64,000 bases of DNA from an uncultured Nesterenkonia sp. GTDB taxonomy: Bacteria; Actinomycetota; Actinomycetes; Actinomycetales; Micrococcaceae. Numbering within the stretch: position 1 is the stretch's first letter; the number at the start of each line of letters is the position of its first letter. The position numbers and the translations under genes are program-made. The stretch spans positions 310,001 through 374,000 of the forward strand of contig CANLUC010000003.1 of assembly GCA_947494195.1 (NCBI GenBank), read 5' to 3'. Shown one piece after another: positions 1 to 9,420 of this stretch. The notes below the pieces were generated by a model that worked only from the letters and a program-made list of their open reading frames with translations, did no database searches and was not told the origin of the DNA.

Positions 1-28
1 ACTGCAGCTCATCCGGGACGGTGCTCAT
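1..28 (-). CDS. Possible 5' end of a gene leaving the window
   Basis: Only nine codons are visible on the minus strand, beginning MSTVPDELQ at an ATG at position 28. A GGAG ribosome-binding sequence lies eight bases upstream. It would be the next gene downstream of the sugar ABC operon on the same strand. Too little is present to name a product. A short open plus-strand reading ending at 124 competes with it, so this is a tentative call. Confidence 0.3.
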
Positions 29-205
29 AGCTTCGGCTCCACTCTCGACCTCGCGGTCACGGGGCAGACGACATCCGACGATGACATCGGTGTCCTGCTG
101 ACCAGTTCGTTTGTCTGCGAATAACTTAGCACCCCAGGCTGGCCTGCGGATATGCCCTTCGGTCCTCAGTCCCGCGCGCATCTGCGGACAGGGGCCCGCC
201 GCGGT

Positions 206-1456
206 TCAAGCCTTCTTGGCCGCTGCGAACCGCTCCGCATCGCGACGTCGATCCTCGCGTGCTTCCCGCGTCAGCTCCGCGCCCGCCTCTTCATCACGAG
301 TGAGGTTCTCTCCGGAGACCGGGTCGAAGAGGTGCATCCGCCGCGTGTCCAGCCACAGCTCGGCGGTGTCTCCTCCGCGGAACCGCGAGGTGGCATCCAC
401 CTCGACCACCAGCTGGGTGCGCAGCTCATCGGCATCCATCTCCTCGGCCAGATTCTGCAGCGCATCCGCCACCCGCTCGTCGGTCTCGTAGCCGACATAG
501 GCGTACTGCTCATTGCCCAGCCACTCGCTGTGGCTGATCTCGGCGGTGAAGGTGGTGCCCTTCGAAAGCTGCACGTCGCTGAGCTGAGTCGCGTCCTCGA
601 AGAACTCCGGGCGGATGCCCGCGAGCACGATGTCACGCCCCGCTCCGGCCTTCGCGGCGCGGTCAGGGATCTCGATCTTTCCCAGCGGAGTGGAGAACAC
701 GTTGCCCTCCACCGTTCCGGGCAGGAAGTTCATCGAGGGCGAGCCGATGAAGCCTGCCACGAAGAGGTTGGCCGGCTGTTCGTAGAGCTCACGCGGCGAG
801 GCGATCTGCTGGAGCAGGCCCTTCTTGAGCACCGCCACCCGGTCGCCGAGCGTCATGGCCTCGGTCTGATCATGGGTGACATACACGCTGGTGGTGTTGA
901 GCTCGCGCTGAAGGCGCGCGATCTCGGCGCGCATCTGGCCACGGAGCTTGGCGTCCAGGTTCGAGAGCGGCTCGTCGAAGAGGAAGGCGTCGGCGTCGCG
1001 CACGATCGCGCGACCCATCGCCACCCGCTGACGCTGACCGCCCGAGAGGTTCGCGGGCTTGCGGTCCAGGTGCTCGGTGAGCTCCAGCATGGTCGCGGCG
1101 TACTGCACCTTCTCGTCGATCTGCTCCTTGGTGAACTGCCCCTTGGTCAGCCGCATCGGGAAGGCGATGTTCTCGTACACGGTCAGGTGGGGGTACAGCG
1201 CGTAGCTCTGGAAGACCATGGCGAGGTTGCGCTCACGGGGAGCCTTCTCATTGACCCGCTCTCCCCCGATGAGCAGGTCGCCCTCGGTGATGTCCTCGAG
1301 GCCGACGATCATGCGCAGCAGCGTGGACTTGCCGCAGCCTGAGGGTCCCACCAGGATGATGAACTCGCCGTCCTCGATGTCGATGGAGATGTCGTTGACG
1401 GCGGGGAAGCCGTCGTCGTACTTCTTGACGAGGTTCTGAAGCGTGATGGATGACAT
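206..1456 (-). CDS. Carbohydrate ABC importer ATP-binding subunit (SugC/MsmK/UgpC type)
   Basis: ATPase that powers uptake of an oligosaccharide through the two permeases encoded just upstream; acts at the cytoplasmic face of the membrane. The 416 residues show Walker A GPSGCGKST (37-45), the Q-loop glutamine in VFQSY (83), signature LSGGQ (137-141), Walker B AFLFDEP (157-162) and a switch histidine in VTHDQTEAM. After about residue 235 comes the C-terminal regulatory OB/TOBE extension typical of MalK-like subunits. The stretch GERVNEKAP followed by MVFQSYALYPH closely resembles mycobacterial SugC. Last gene of the four-gene operon, 21 bp after the second permease, with an AAAGGA ribosome-binding site. 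The substrate, probably trehalose or a maltose-like sugar, is inferred from the binding protein. Confidence 0.9.
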   Translation of the reverse strand: MSSITLQNLVKKYDDGFPAVNDISIDIEDGEFIILVGPSGCGKSTLLRMIVGLEDITEGDLLIGGERVNEKAPRERNLAMVFQSYALYPHLTVYENIAFPMRLTKGQFTKEQIDEKVQYAATMLELTEHLDRKPANLSGGQRQRVAMGRAIVRDADAFLFDEPLSNLDAKLRGQMRAEIARLQRELNTTSVYVTHDQTEAMTLGDRVAVLKKGLLQQIASPRELYEQPANLFVAGFIGSPSMNFLPGTVEGNVFSTPLGKIEIPDRAAKAGAGRDIVLAGIRPEFFEDATQLSDVQLSKGTTFTAEISHSEWLGNEQYAYVGYETDERVADALQNLAEEMDADELRTQLVVEVDATSRFRGGDTAELWLDTRRMHLFDPVSGENLTRDEEAGAELTREAREDRRRDAERFAAAKKA

Positions 1457-1477
1457 GGAAGTGGAGTCCTTTTCTAC

Positions 1478-2335
1478 TCAGCCCTTGACGGCGCCCTGGG
1501 TCAGTCCGGAGACGATCTGTCGCTGGAAGAGCAGCACCAGCACGACGACGGGAATGGTGACGACGATGGCGGCAGCCGAGATCGCGCCGGTGGGCTCCTC
1601 GAACTGTGAGGCACCCGTGAAGAACGCCAGGGCCGCCGGCACCGGGCGGGCGGCTTCGGTGGAGGTCAGCGATATCCCGTAGACGAAGTCGTTCCAGGCG
1701 ATGAAGAAGGCGATGATCGCGGTGGTGAAGACTCCGGGCATGGCCAGCGGGACGATGGCGCGTCGGAAGGCCTGCCACTGGGTCGCGCCGTCGACCTGCG
1801 CCGCCTGCTCCAGGTCCCACGGGATCTGCCGGAAGAACGCGGCCAGCGTCCAGATGGAGATCGGAAGCGTCAGTGAGAGATACGGGATGATCAGACCCAG
1901 CCAGGTGTCGTAGAGCCCGATGTTGCGCCAGAGGTTGAACAGCGGAGTGACCACCGAGATCACTGGGAAGATCGAGACTGCCAGCGCGGAACCGAGAATG
2001 ATCTTCTTGCCCGGGAAGTCCAGTCGGGCGATGGCGTAGGCACACAGTGTCGCCAGGACCACGGCGATGAAGGTGGCGATCAGCGTGATGCCGATCGAAT
2101 TGCGCAGCGCCGTGAGGAACAGGCCCTGCGCGTCGCCGATGAGGATCATCTGATAGTTCTCCCAGGTCCAGCTCGAGGGCAGGAAGGACGCGTTGCCGAG
2201 GTCCGCCTGGGTCTTGAAGCTGGTGGCCAGGATCGCGGCCACGGGGAACAGCGCGTAGAGCAGCACGACGACGGTCAGCACCGTCCACCCGAGCCGCTGC
2301 CTGCCGGTGAGCTTCCCATTGGAGGCCATGGTCAC
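1478..2335 (-). CDS. Carbohydrate ABC transporter permease, MalG/SugB type
   Basis: Inner-membrane permease of the sugar importer, 285 residues with about six transmembrane segments. The first lies at residues 15-38 (WTVLTVVVLLYALFPVAAIL). The coupling-helix EAA-like motif is visible near residues 180-205 (DLEQAAQVDGATQWQAFRRAIVPLAMPG), and is where the ATPase docks. The short N-terminus before the first helix is typical of MalG rather than MalF partners. Its start codon overlaps the stop of the preceding permease by four bases (ATGA), so the two are translationally coupled. An alternative start two codons in (MASNGK) would break the overlap and is less attractive. Confidence 0.9.
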   Translation of the reverse strand: MTMASNGKLTGRQRLGWTVLTVVVLLYALFPVAAILATSFKTQADLGNASFLPSSWTWENYQMILIGDAQGLFLTALRNSIGITLIATFIAVVLATLCAYAIARLDFPGKKIILGSALAVSIFPVISVVTPLFNLWRNIGLYDTWLGLIIPYLSLTLPISIWTLAAFFRQIPWDLEQAAQVDGATQWQAFRRAIVPLAMPGVFTTAIIAFFIAWNDFVYGISLTSTEAARPVPAALAFFTGASQFEEPTGAISAAAIVVTIPVVVLVLLFQRQIVSGLTQGAVKG

Positions 2336-3324
2336 TTCCCTCCCTTGGCATCGGTGCCGCTGGCCAGATCGACCTTGAAGAACTTGATCGCGATGAAGCA
2401 GATCAGCAGCACGCAGATGAACAGAATGACCGAGACCGCAGAGCCCAGCCCGATCTCGAGGCGTCCGATAGAGGTCCTGTACGCCAGCAGGGAGAGCACC
2501 TCGGTATTGGCCGACCCATTGGTCATGATGAAGACGTTGTCGAAGATGCGGAAGGCATCCAGGGCCCGGAAGAGCACCGCCACCATGATCGCCGCCTTCA
2601 TGTTCGGCAGGATCACCCGGGTCATCTGCTGGCGCCAGCTGGCGCCATCGACCTTGGCGGCCTCGACCAGCTCGTCGGGGACCTGGGCCAGGCCCGCCAG
2701 CAGCAGCAGCGCGATGAACGGTGTGGTCTTCCAGATCTCCGAGGCCATGATGATGGTGATGGCGGTGCCGAAGTTGGCGAACCAGTCGAGATCGCTGTCG
2801 ATGCCCGGCACCCAGCTGAACCAGTTGTTCACGAACCCGGAGTTGATGTCGAACATGTAGTACCAGGCGAAGGCCGAGACGACCGTGATGATGCCGTAGG
2901 GCACGAGGATCGCCGTGCGCAGCGCGCCGCGGATCCGCTTGAGCGCCTTGTGCATCACCAGCGCCAGGCCGAAGCCGAGGACCAGCTCCACCGCCACGGT
3001 CACCACGGTGACGAAGAGCGTCACCCCCAGCGCCTGCCAGAACACCTCGACGTCGGAGAAGATGGTGAGGTAGTTCTGCAGGAACACGAACGACCGATCA
3101 TCCGGTGCGGTGAGCCGGAAGGAGAACAGCGAGTCGTAGACGGCCTGCGCGATCGGATACGCGGTCACCGAGAGCATGATGAAGAACGCCGGGCCTGCGA
3201 TCAGCCAGCCCAGCCGGGCCTCGGACTTCGCGCGGTTGCTCTTCTTGCCTGTGCCGCGTCTCGGCTGGGAGGACCCGCTGTTCTCACGCTTCTGCCGCCT
3301 GGATGTCTCTGGTGCGGTGGTCAC
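2332..3324 (-). CDS. Carbohydrate ABC transporter permease, MalF/SugA type
   Basis: Second membrane subunit of the sugar importer, 330 residues. A long basic cytoplasmic N-terminus (about 40 residues rich in Arg/Lys/Ser) precedes the first membrane helix (LGWLIAGPAFFIMLSVTAYPIA). A periplasm-facing loop follows, then five more helices. The EAA coupling motif appears as ELVEAAKVDGASWRQQMTRV near residues 217-236. It begins with a GTG that overlaps the TGA of the solute-binding protein gene (GTGA), and its stop overlaps the next permease start in the same way. All four genes therefore look like one tightly coupled transcript. Confidence 0.9.
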   Translation of the reverse strand: MTTAPETSRRQKRENSGSSQPRRGTGKKSNRAKSEARLGWLIAGPAFFIMLSVTAYPIAQAVYDSLFSFRLTAPDDRSFVFLQNYLTIFSDVEVFWQALGVTLFVTVVTVAVELVLGFGLALVMHKALKRIRGALRTAILVPYGIITVVSAFAWYYMFDINSGFVNNWFSWVPGIDSDLDWFANFGTAITIIMASEIWKTTPFIALLLLAGLAQVPDELVEAAKVDGASWRQQMTRVILPNMKAAIMVAVLFRALDAFRIFDNVFIMTNGSANTEVLSLLAYRTSIGRLEIGLGSAVSVILFICVLLICFIAIKFFKVDLASGTDAKGGK

Positions 3325-4631
3325 AGGAGACGCTCCCCTCTGAGGACTTCAACGATGAAGGAATCGGTCTCGGAAGGCGTGCTGTCCGCGCGCACCCCCG
3401 AGATGGGTGTGAACTCCTGCTGAATCGCTGTGGAGATTTCGTTGTAGAACGGAGTCTGGGGTCGAGGTGCCGCATTGGCGAGGGCCTCGCGGATGGCATC
3501 GGCCATCGGATAGTCCTCTTCCAGCGCTTCGTCGTCGTAGGCAGATTCCGAGGACGGCGGGTTGCCGTTGGTGATGAAGTACTCCGTCTGGTTCTCCGGC
3601 TGCACGATGCATTCGATCGCGTCGAAGGCGAGGTCCTGGTGCTCCGACTCGGCCCCTACCCCGAGGTTGATCCCGCCCAGCGGCGGCGCGGAGGCAGTGT
3701 CCTCGTCGACGCGGGGGTACTGCGACCACCCGATGTCCTCGAGGAGGTCCTGCTCCAGGACGCCCTCCTCAACGGCGGCCTTGGTCGCGGCCCAGACGAA
3801 CGGCCAGTTCACCATGAAGGAACCGTTGTCCCCCTGGAAGAGCAGCATGGACTGGTTCTCGTCCATGGACGCAACCCCGGGGCCGGCGAGTCCCTCGGTG
3901 CCGATGGTCCCGATGATGTCGGCGGCCTTCTCGCCTTCGGCGGTGTCGAAGTTGGTCTCGAGGTCCACGGCCCGAGCTTCGGGATCGACGAGGATCGAGG
4001 TGTCCTGCGACTCCACCAGTGCGTTGAGCCAGACCGTCATGGACTCCGCGCGCGTGCCCTGCACACCCAGCAGCTTGTTCTGCTCCATGGCGGCGTCGAT
4101 GACCTGGTCCCAGGTGACCGGCTCGTCCATATCGAGTCCAGCCGCCTCCGTCACCGATTCCCGGTACCAGAGCAGCTGGGTGTTGGCCCAGAACGGGACG
4201 GCGACGAGCTCCTCATTCCACATCGCTCCGGCCAGCGCCCCCTCCAGGGTGTCCCCTGTGGTGGCCTCCTCGGTCTCGGCAGGGACTGGCGCAAGGAATC
4301 CGGGCTCGGCCAGCTCGGGGATGAATGGGGGGTCCAGCGACATGATGTCCAGCGAGTTGTCGCCCGCGGCAAGTCGTCGAGCCAGCTGTTCGCGCTGCGA
4401 GGGCGCATCCGCAGGAAGCAGCGAGGTCTGGATCTGGTAGGCGCCTTCAGACTCCTCGGTGCATTGCTGCGCGAGGGTGGCTTGGCCGCCGTCGTCGGGG
4501 TTGATATACCAGGTGAGGACCGGTACGTCCTCATCCCCAGAGCATCCGCTCAGCAGGAGCCCTGCCGCGAGTGCGGCACCGACCGCTCGAGCTGAGCGCC
4601 CTCTGTGTGGGGTGCCAACGGAACCACCCAT
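3321..4631 (-). CDS. Sugar ABC transporter substrate-binding lipoprotein (LpqY/MalE-like)
   Basis: Extracytoplasmic sugar-binding protein of about 436 residues that delivers substrate to the two permeases. The N-terminus has arginines, a hydrophobic stretch (AVGAALAAGLLLSG) and lipobox LLSGC, so it should be a lipid-anchored lipoprotein. The ORF could begin at a GTG at 4673. I prefer the ATG at 4631 because it gives a normal-length signal peptide and has GAGAGG about ten bases upstream. The segment QREQLARRLAAGDNSLDIM, then LDPPFIPELAEPGFLAPV, resembles mycobacterial LpqY, the trehalose-recycling receptor. Substrate by analogy only. First gene of the importer operon; no sugar-responsive regulator is encoded beside it in this window. 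Confidence 0.85.
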   Translation of the reverse strand: MGGSVGTPHRGRSARAVGAALAAGLLLSGCSGDEDVPVLTWYINPDDGGQATLAQQCTEESEGAYQIQTSLLPADAPSQREQLARRLAAGDNSLDIMSLDPPFIPELAEPGFLAPVPAETEEATTGDTLEGALAGAMWNEELVAVPFWANTQLLWYRESVTEAAGLDMDEPVTWDQVIDAAMEQNKLLGVQGTRAESMTVWLNALVESQDTSILVDPEARAVDLETNFDTAEGEKAADIIGTIGTEGLAGPGVASMDENQSMLLFQGDNGSFMVNWPFVWAATKAAVEEGVLEQDLLEDIGWSQYPRVDEDTASAPPLGGINLGVGAESEHQDLAFDAIECIVQPENQTEYFITNGNPPSSESAYDDEALEEDYPMADAIREALANAAPRPQTPFYNEISTAIQQEFTPISGVRADSTPSETDSFIVEVLRGERLL

Positions 4632-4765
4632 GAATCTGCCGCCTCTCGTCACCCGGCGACGGTGCCGGGTCACTGAATGTGACCTGAGCCACTACGTGAG
4701 AGAGAGACTACACCTCAGCTGACTCCCAGGAAATAGCCAGGCAATCCAGGGAGGAAAAGCCCAGG

Positions 4766-6058
4766 TCAGGCCGATTTCTTGCGGAATTTCTTGGCTTCGC
4801 TCAGCGTCACCAGCTCCGCATCGGCACCTTCACGCACCACAGCTTCGGTGATGGTCACGGTGGCGATGTCATCCCGAGAGGGAAGTTCGAACATGACCGG
4901 GCCGAGCACGTTCTCCAGAATCGAGCGCAGACCGCGGGCACCGGTGCCACGCAGCTCAGCCTGTTCCACCACCGCCCCCAGCGACTCAGGAGTGAACTCC
5001 AGTTCCACCCCATCGATCGCGAAGATCTTCTGATACTGCTTCACCAGGGCGTTGCGGGGCTTGGTGAGGATATCGGTGAGCGCGGCGGCGTCGAGCTGCT
5101 CCACCGTCGCAATGACCGGGAGGCGCCCGATGAGCTCGGGAATCAGTCCGAACTTGTGCAGGTCCTCGGGCTCGACATCGGCATAGCTGGCCTCACCCCG
5201 GGTGATGGTGGACAGCGGCGCGCCGAAACCGATCCCCTTGCGGCCGGCACGAGACTCGATGAGTTCCTCCAGGCCGGCAAAAGCTCCGGCAACGATGAAG
5301 AGGATGTTGGAGGTGTCGATCTGGATGAACTCCTGCTGCGGGTGCTTGCGCCCGCCCTGCGGAGCCACCGAGGCCACGGTTCCCTCGAGGATCTTCAGCA
5401 GCGCCTGCTGGACACCCTCGCCGGAGACGTCGCGAGTGATGGAGGGGTTCTCGGATTTGCGGGAGATCTTGTCGATCTCGTCGATGTAGATGATGCCCTG
5501 TTCGGCCTTCTTGACGTCCCCGTCGGCGGCCTGGATGAGCTTGAGCAGGATGTTCTCCACGTCTTCACCGACATACCCGGCCTCGGTGAGGCTGGTCGCG
5601 TCGGCGACGATGAAGGGAACCTGCAGCTTTCGGGCAAGCGACTGGGCCAGATAAGTCTTGCCCGAACCGGTGGGGCCGACCATCAGGATGTTGGACTTGC
5701 CGATCTCAACATCATCCAGCGGGCCCTTCTCCAGGGAGGTGGTCTTCTTCGCCGAGCCGGTGGCCTGGATCCGCTTGTAGTGGTTGTGCACCGCTACGGA
5801 GAGGGACCGTTTGGCCTTGTCCTGGCCGATCACGTACTCGTCGAGGAAATCGTAGATCTCCCGAGGTTTGGGCAGCTCGAAGTCATCGGGCTCCTGCACC
5901 TCGTTGAGGTACTCCTCGATGATCTCGTTGCACAGTTCTATGCACTCGTCACAGATGTAGACCCCCGGTCCAGCGATCAGCTTGTACCGGACCTGCTTCT
6001 GGCTCTTTCCGCAGAATGAGCACTTGAGCAGATCTGCGCTCTCACCTATGCGTGCCAT
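4766..6058 (-). CDS. clpX: ATP-dependent Clp protease ATP-binding subunit ClpX
   Basis: AAA+ unfoldase that recognises, unfolds and threads proteins into the ClpP1P2 chamber; cytoplasmic. The 430-residue product is of normal length. The N-terminal zinc-binding domain has four cysteines (C13, C16, C36, C39). Walker A GPTGSGKT is at 128-135 and Walker [11 protein letters not shown] at 189-198. The [10 protein letters not shown] segment is near 258-267, and the IGF loop that docks onto ClpP is at 276-278. It lies downstream of clpP1-clpP2 on the same strand, separated by 157 bp that include a perfect 13-bp inverted repeat, so it probably has its own promoter or is expressed by read-through. Confidence 0.97.
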   Translation of the reverse strand: MARIGESADLLKCSFCGKSQKQVRYKLIAGPGVYICDECIELCNEIIEEYLNEVQEPDDFELPKPREIYDFLDEYVIGQDKAKRSLSVAVHNHYKRIQATGSAKKTTSLEKGPLDDVEIGKSNILMVGPTGSGKTYLAQSLARKLQVPFIVADATSLTEAGYVGEDVENILLKLIQAADGDVKKAEQGIIYIDEIDKISRKSENPSITRDVSGEGVQQALLKILEGTVASVAPQGGRKHPQQEFIQIDTSNILFIVAGAFAGLEELIESRAGRKGIGFGAPLSTITRGEASYADVEPEDLHKFGLIPELIGRLPVIATVEQLDAAALTDILTKPRNALVKQYQKIFAIDGVELEFTPESLGAVVEQAELRGTGARGLRSILENVLGPVMFELPSRDDIATVTITEAVVREGADAELVTLSEAKKFRKKSA

Positions 6059-6122
6059 GGATGTGCAATCCCCTCAAGACCTGATGTGTGGTTCGTATCT
6101 AGGGTACTTCAGGGCACTGACA

Positions 6123-6157
6123 CGATCGGGGACGTCCGTGAAGAACGTCCCCGATCG
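6123..6157 (-). terminator. Perfect 13-bp hairpin between clpP2 and clpX
   Basis: Bases 6123-6135 and 6145-6157 are exact reverse complements (CGATCGGGGACGT) with a nine-base loop. There is no U-tract on either strand. It lies about 60 bp after the clpP2 stop, so it may end or attenuate clpP1P2 transcription before clpX. Other possibilities are an operator or an RNA-processing stem. Confidence 0.55.
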
Positions 6158-6215
6158 AGTCATATGTGAAGCGGTGCGTGATCTGTTCAGAAGCCTGACG
6201 CGCCGAGGCCCTGGG

Positions 6216-6884
6216 TCAGACCGGCAGCTTGCGTGAGGCAAGAACCTCGTCGACCAGGCCGTAGTCCTTCGCGCCGGCGGCGGAGAGGAACTTGTCGCGG
6301 TCGATGTCCTCGGCGATCTCATCCTTGGACTTCTTGGTCAGGTCGGCAAGGACCTCTTCCATCCAGTCGCGGATCCGGCGGACTTCGTCGGCCTGAATCT
6401 GGAGGTCAGTGGCGGTGCCCTGGGTGCCGCCCACTGCTGGCTGGTGGATCAGCACTCGTGCATTCGGCAGCGCCAGGCGCTTGCCGGGGGTGCCAGCGGC
6501 GAGCAGCACCGCCGCGGCAGAGGCCGCCTGACCCAGGCAGACCGTCTGGATGTGCGGTCGCACGAACTGCATGGTGTCGTAGATGGCGGTCATCGCGGTG
6601 AAGGAACCGCCCGGGGAGTTGATGTAGAGCGTGATGTCCCGCTCCGAGTCCATGGACTCCAGCACCAGCAGCTGAGCCATGATGTCGTCGGCCGAGGCAT
6701 CGTCGACCTGGCTGCCCAGGAAGACGATGCGGTCCTCGAAGAGCTTCGCGTAGGGGTCCTGACGCTTGAAGCCATACGGGGTGCGCTCCTCGAAGGAGGG
6801 CAGGATGTAGCGGGAGTCGGGCATGGTCGGCGCGCTGGGCTGGGCAGCGGGGAGGCCGGGTGCCGAGTTGTCAAAGAGGTTCAT
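6216..6884 (-). CDS. clpP2: ATP-dependent Clp protease proteolytic subunit ClpP2
   Basis: Serine protease subunit, second of the paired actinobacterial ClpP paralogues that assemble as a mixed ClpP1P2 tetradecamer with ClpX or ClpC. The 222 residues carry the nucleophile serine in GQAASAA (S122), the histidine in LIHQP (H147) and an aspartate in the DIDRDKF segment. The N-terminal extension of about 35 residues (Pro/Ala-rich, then [14 protein letters not shown]) is longer than in ClpP1, as is usual for ClpP2. It follows clpP1 after 65 bp on the same strand and is presumably co-transcribed with it. Confidence 0.96.
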   Translation of the reverse strand: MNLFDNSAPGLPAAQPSAPTMPDSRYILPSFEERTPYGFKRQDPYAKLFEDRIVFLGSQVDDASADDIMAQLLVLESMDSERDITLYINSPGGSFTAMTAIYDTMQFVRPHIQTVCLGQAASAAAVLLAAGTPGKRLALPNARVLIHQPAVGGTQGTATDLQIQADEVRRIRDWMEEVLADLTKKSKDEIAEDIDRDKFLSAAGAKDYGLVDEVLASRKLPV

Positions 6885-6949
6885 GTCAGATGTGCTCCTG
6901 TGGTCCTGGTGCGAAACGCTGGCAGACGGTGTTCTTCTCCCGTGCGGGA

Positions 6950-7558
6950 TCAGAGGCCCCCGCCGCCGGAGACGGTGGAAGACCGCTTGGCGATCTTGTC
7001 GAAGAAGCCGTAGGCGAGGCCGTCTTCAGCGGTGAACCACTTGTCACGCGCGTTGTCCCGAAGGATGGTCTCGAGGCTCTGGCCGGTCTGCTCTGCAGTC
7101 AGCTCGGCCATGACCTGCTTCATGTGCTGGATCAGCTGCGCCTGGATCCGGACGTCCGACTCGGTGCCCCCGATGCCGCCGGAAGGCTGGTGCATCAGGA
7201 TGCGCGCGTGCGGAGTGGCGAATCGCTTGCCGGGGGTGCCCGAGGAGAGCAGGAACTGCCCCATCGAGGCGGCCAGGCCGGTGGCCACGGTGACGACGTC
7301 ATTCGGGATGAACTTCATCGTGTCGTAGATGGCCATGCCCGCGGTCACGGAGCCGCCCGGGGAGTTGATGTAGAGCGTGATGTCTCGCTCGGGGTCCTCG
7401 GCGGAGAGCAGCAGCATCTGCGAACAGATGGTGTTGGCGTTGTCGTCGCGGACCTCTGAACCGAGCCAGATGATCCGCTCCTTGAGCAGACGGTTGTAGA
7501 TGTAGTCATCGCGGGACGCAGGGTCCACGGTGGACATGCTCGGCAGGTTCTGGGTCAT
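6950..7558 (-). CDS. clpP1: ATP-dependent Clp protease proteolytic subunit ClpP1
   Basis: First ClpP paralogue, 202 residues from the chosen start. Serine nucleophile in GLAASMG (S98), histidine in LMHQPSGG (H123), and an aspartate in RDNARDKW. The reading frame stays open 43 codons upstream to 7687. The ATG at 7558 is preferred because GGAGGA stands about eight bases before it and the resulting N-terminus ([10 protein letters not shown]) matches family length. First gene of the clpP1-clpP2 pair. A pair of inverted TTCGCTG/CAGCGAA elements lies 106-140 bp upstream and could be a regulatory site. Confidence 0.96.
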   Translation of the reverse strand: MTQNLPSMSTVDPASRDDYIYNRLLKERIIWLGSEVRDDNANTICSQMLLLSAEDPERDITLYINSPGGSVTAGMAIYDTMKFIPNDVVTVATGLAASMGQFLLSSGTPGKRFATPHARILMHQPSGGIGGTESDVRIQAQLIQHMKQVMAELTAEQTGQSLETILRDNARDKWFTAEDGLAYGFFDKIAKRSSTVSGGGGL

Positions 7559-7663
7559 GGACTCATCCTCCACTGGTGGGTCAAGCTGGGTCGGCACTGG
7601 CAGTGCCCTCGCCAAGAACATTACTGGTTGTGCCGGGGCTGGCGAGCCCCCGGCGCGGGACTG

Positions 7664-7698
7664 TTCGCTGTTGGCACACGCGTTCAACTGCCAGCGAA
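7664..7698. promoter_or_regulatory. Inverted TTCGCTG / CAGCGAA pair upstream of clpP1
   Basis: TTCGCTG at 7664-7670 and its exact reverse complement CAGCGAA at 7692-7698 flank 21 bp. The half-sites resemble the GTTCGC/GCGAAC half-sites reported for the actinobacterial clp regulator ClgR. The spacing is wider than the published five-base spacer, so assignment to ClgR is only a suggestion. The position, upstream of clpP1 and downstream of tig, fits a clpP1P2 promoter region. Confidence 0.35.
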
Positions 7699-7709
7699 GT
7701 CCATCACGC

Positions 7710-7746
7710 GAAGAAGGGCCCCACCGCGATGGTGAAGCCCTTCTTC
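7710..7746 (-). terminator. Hairpin downstream of tig
   Basis: GAAGAAGGGC (7710-7719) pairs with GCCCTTCTTC (7737-7746); inside the 17-base loop CACC pairs with GGTG. It begins 15 bp past the tig stop codon on the minus strand. There is no T-run, which is common for GC-rich actinobacterial terminators. Confidence 0.7.
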
Positions 7747-7761
7747 TGTGACAGCTCAGTG

Positions 7762-9171
7762 TCAGTTCTGCTTGGTGTCCTCGGTGGTCTCAGCCTCGGG
7801 AGCCTCGGTCTCAGCCGCTTCGGTCTCCGAAGCTTCAGCCTCGACTGACTCGACCTCGCCGGACTCATCCTCATCACCGGCGGGGGTGACGAAGTCAGTC
7901 AGATCGACGGTGTTGCCCTCGGTGTCCTTCACGACGGCGAGCTCGAGCACCTTGGCCAGAGCCTTGCGACGACGAACCTCACCCATGATCATCGGCACCT
8001 GGCCGGCCTGGTCGAGCATCTGCGCGAACTGGTTCGGCTCCATGCCGTACTGCGAGGCGGTGGAGACGATGTACTCGATGACCTCGCTCTGTTCGACGCC
8101 GATCTCTTCCTTCTCCGCGATCTCATCCAGGACGAGCTCATTGCGGAAGGCATCTGCCGTCTGCTTGGAGATCTCTTCGCGGTGCTCCTCGGTGTCGTGG
8201 TCGTCACCGGACTCGTGGCCCTGCGAGGTGAAGTGCTGCTCCACCTGCTCGGCGACCACCGAATCGGGCACGGGGACCTCGATGAGCTCCATGAGCTTCT
8301 CCAGGACCTTGTCGCGGGCCTCGACGCCCTGCTCCACGACGAGGTTCTCCTCGGCCTTGGAGGCCAGATCGGCGCGCAGCTCCTCGATGGTGTCAAACTC
8401 CGACGCCATCTGGGCGAACTCATCGTCCGCTTCGGGAAGCTCGCGCTCCTTGACCGCCTGCAGGGTGACCTTGACGGACGCGGTCTCACCGGAGTGATCG
8501 CCGCCGGCAAGGGTGGTCTCAAAGGTGGCGTCCTCGCCGGCCGAGAGGCCCTCGAGGGCTTCGTCGATGCCCTCAAGCATGGTGCCGGCGCCGACCTGGT
8601 AGGAGAGTCCCGAAGCCGTGTCGACCTCTTCCTCTCCGACTTTGGCGACCAGATCGATGGTCACGAAGTCGTCGTGGGCGGCGGGGCGCTCGACGTCCTT
8701 GAGCGTGCCGAAGCGGCCACGCAGCTCGTCGAGCTGCTCCTGGACGGCGGCATCATCGGCGGAGCGTGTCTCCACCTCGACCTCGAGGCCGGAGTAGTCC
8801 GGGAGCTCGATGACCGGCTTGACGTCCAGCTCGCCGCTGAACTTCAGTGTGCCTTCGTTGGTCTTGACGTCGGGGATCTCGTCGATCTCGACCTCGGGGC
8901 GGGAGAGCGGAGTGATCTCCGCTTCGGCCAGACCCTGCTGGTAGAAGTCGTTGAGACCGTCGTTGATGGCCTGCTGCATCACATATTCGCGACCGACACG
9001 CTGGTCGATGATTGCCGCGGGGACCTTGCCCTTGCGGAAGCCCGGGACCTGAACCTGCTCGGCGATGCTCTTATAAGCAGCCTTGATCTTGGGCTCAAGC
9101 TCTTCGGAAGTCACCTCTACGGTGAGCTTGACGCGGGTCGGGTTCAGATTTTCTACGGTGCTCTTGACCAC
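7762..9171 (-). CDS. tig: Trigger factor, ribosome-associated chaperone
   Basis: Folding chaperone that binds the ribosome near the exit tunnel, plus a peptidyl-prolyl isomerase. The 469 residues contain the ribosome-docking signature GFRKGK (44-49). A central FKBP-like domain (about 160-245, starting [12 protein letters not shown]) and the C-terminal helical arms follow. The last 40 residues are an acidic Glu/Thr/Ala-rich tail of a type common in actinobacterial trigger factors. Starts with GTG after AGGAG at good spacing. It lies upstream of clpP1 in the usual tig-clpP-clpX order, but a hairpin after tig suggests separate transcripts. Confidence 0.95.
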   Translation of the reverse strand: MVKSTVENLNPTRVKLTVEVTSEELEPKIKAAYKSIAEQVQVPGFRKGKVPAAIIDQRVGREYVMQQAINDGLNDFYQQGLAEAEITPLSRPEVEIDEIPDVKTNEGTLKFSGELDVKPVIELPDYSGLEVEVETRSADDAAVQEQLDELRGRFGTLKDVERPAAHDDFVTIDLVAKVGEEEVDTASGLSYQVGAGTMLEGIDEALEGLSAGEDATFETTLAGGDHSGETASVKVTLQAVKERELPEADDEFAQMASEFDTIEELRADLASKAEENLVVEQGVEARDKVLEKLMELIEVPVPDSVVAEQVEQHFTSQGHESGDDHDTEEHREEISKQTADAFRNELVLDEIAEKEEIGVEQSEVIEYIVSTASQYGMEPNQFAQMLDQAGQVPMIMGEVRRRKALAKVLELAVVKDTEGNTVDLTDFVTPAGDEDESGEVESVEAEASETEAAETEAPEAETTEDTKQN

Positions 9172-9211
9172 GTGTGGGGCTCCTGATCGATGACTGGTGG
9201 ATCGTCTGCTG

Positions 9212-9285
9212 TCGGGGTGACAGGATTTGAACCTGCGGCCTCACGCTCCCAAAGCGCGCGCTCTACCAAGCTGAGCTACACCCCG
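9212..9285 (-). tRNA. tRNA-Pro (TGG)
   Basis: On the minus strand a full cloverleaf of 74 nt can be folded: acceptor CGGGGTG/CACCCCG, D-arm GCTC/GAGC, and anticodon stem CGCGC/GCGTG. The seven-base loop TTTGGGA gives anticodon TGG. The T-arm contains GTTCAAATC. Discriminator A; CCA is not encoded. Confidence 0.95.
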
Positions 9286-9375
9286 ATCTCCCGACCACGC
9301 CGCTTCAGCCTGCCGTTCGCACGGCATGCGTCTGCAGGGACAATGGCGGACCGGTATACAGTACCGTGCTCCTGT

Positions 9376-9420
9376 CCTGGGCGACGAATCCTCACGCGCC
9401 CTGGGGGACGAATCCTCACG
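9376..9420. repeat. Two copies of a 21-bp direct repeat, 24-bp period
   Basis: Both copies share the core GACGAATCCTCACG and differ at one base (C at 9382, G at 9406). Two copies with a short linker could be tandem duplication or paired binding sites; nothing here decides between them. Confidence 0.6.

Noticed and set aside
2-124. 40-codon plus-strand open reading at the left edge ending in TAA
   Set aside because: Could be the end of a plus-strand gene, but there is no start or recognisable motif in view. A minus-strand start with a good ribosome-binding site overlaps it.
152-1342. 396-codon plus-strand open frame
   Set aside because: It is antisense to the ABC ATPase gene, whose Walker A, signature and Walker B motifs are intact. 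GC-rich coding DNA produces such long shadow frames.
1248-2351. 367-codon minus-strand alternative frame across permease and ATPase genes
   Set aside because: Overlaps two coupled genes with clear transporter motifs; its Arg/His/Gly-rich translation is an out-of-frame artefact.
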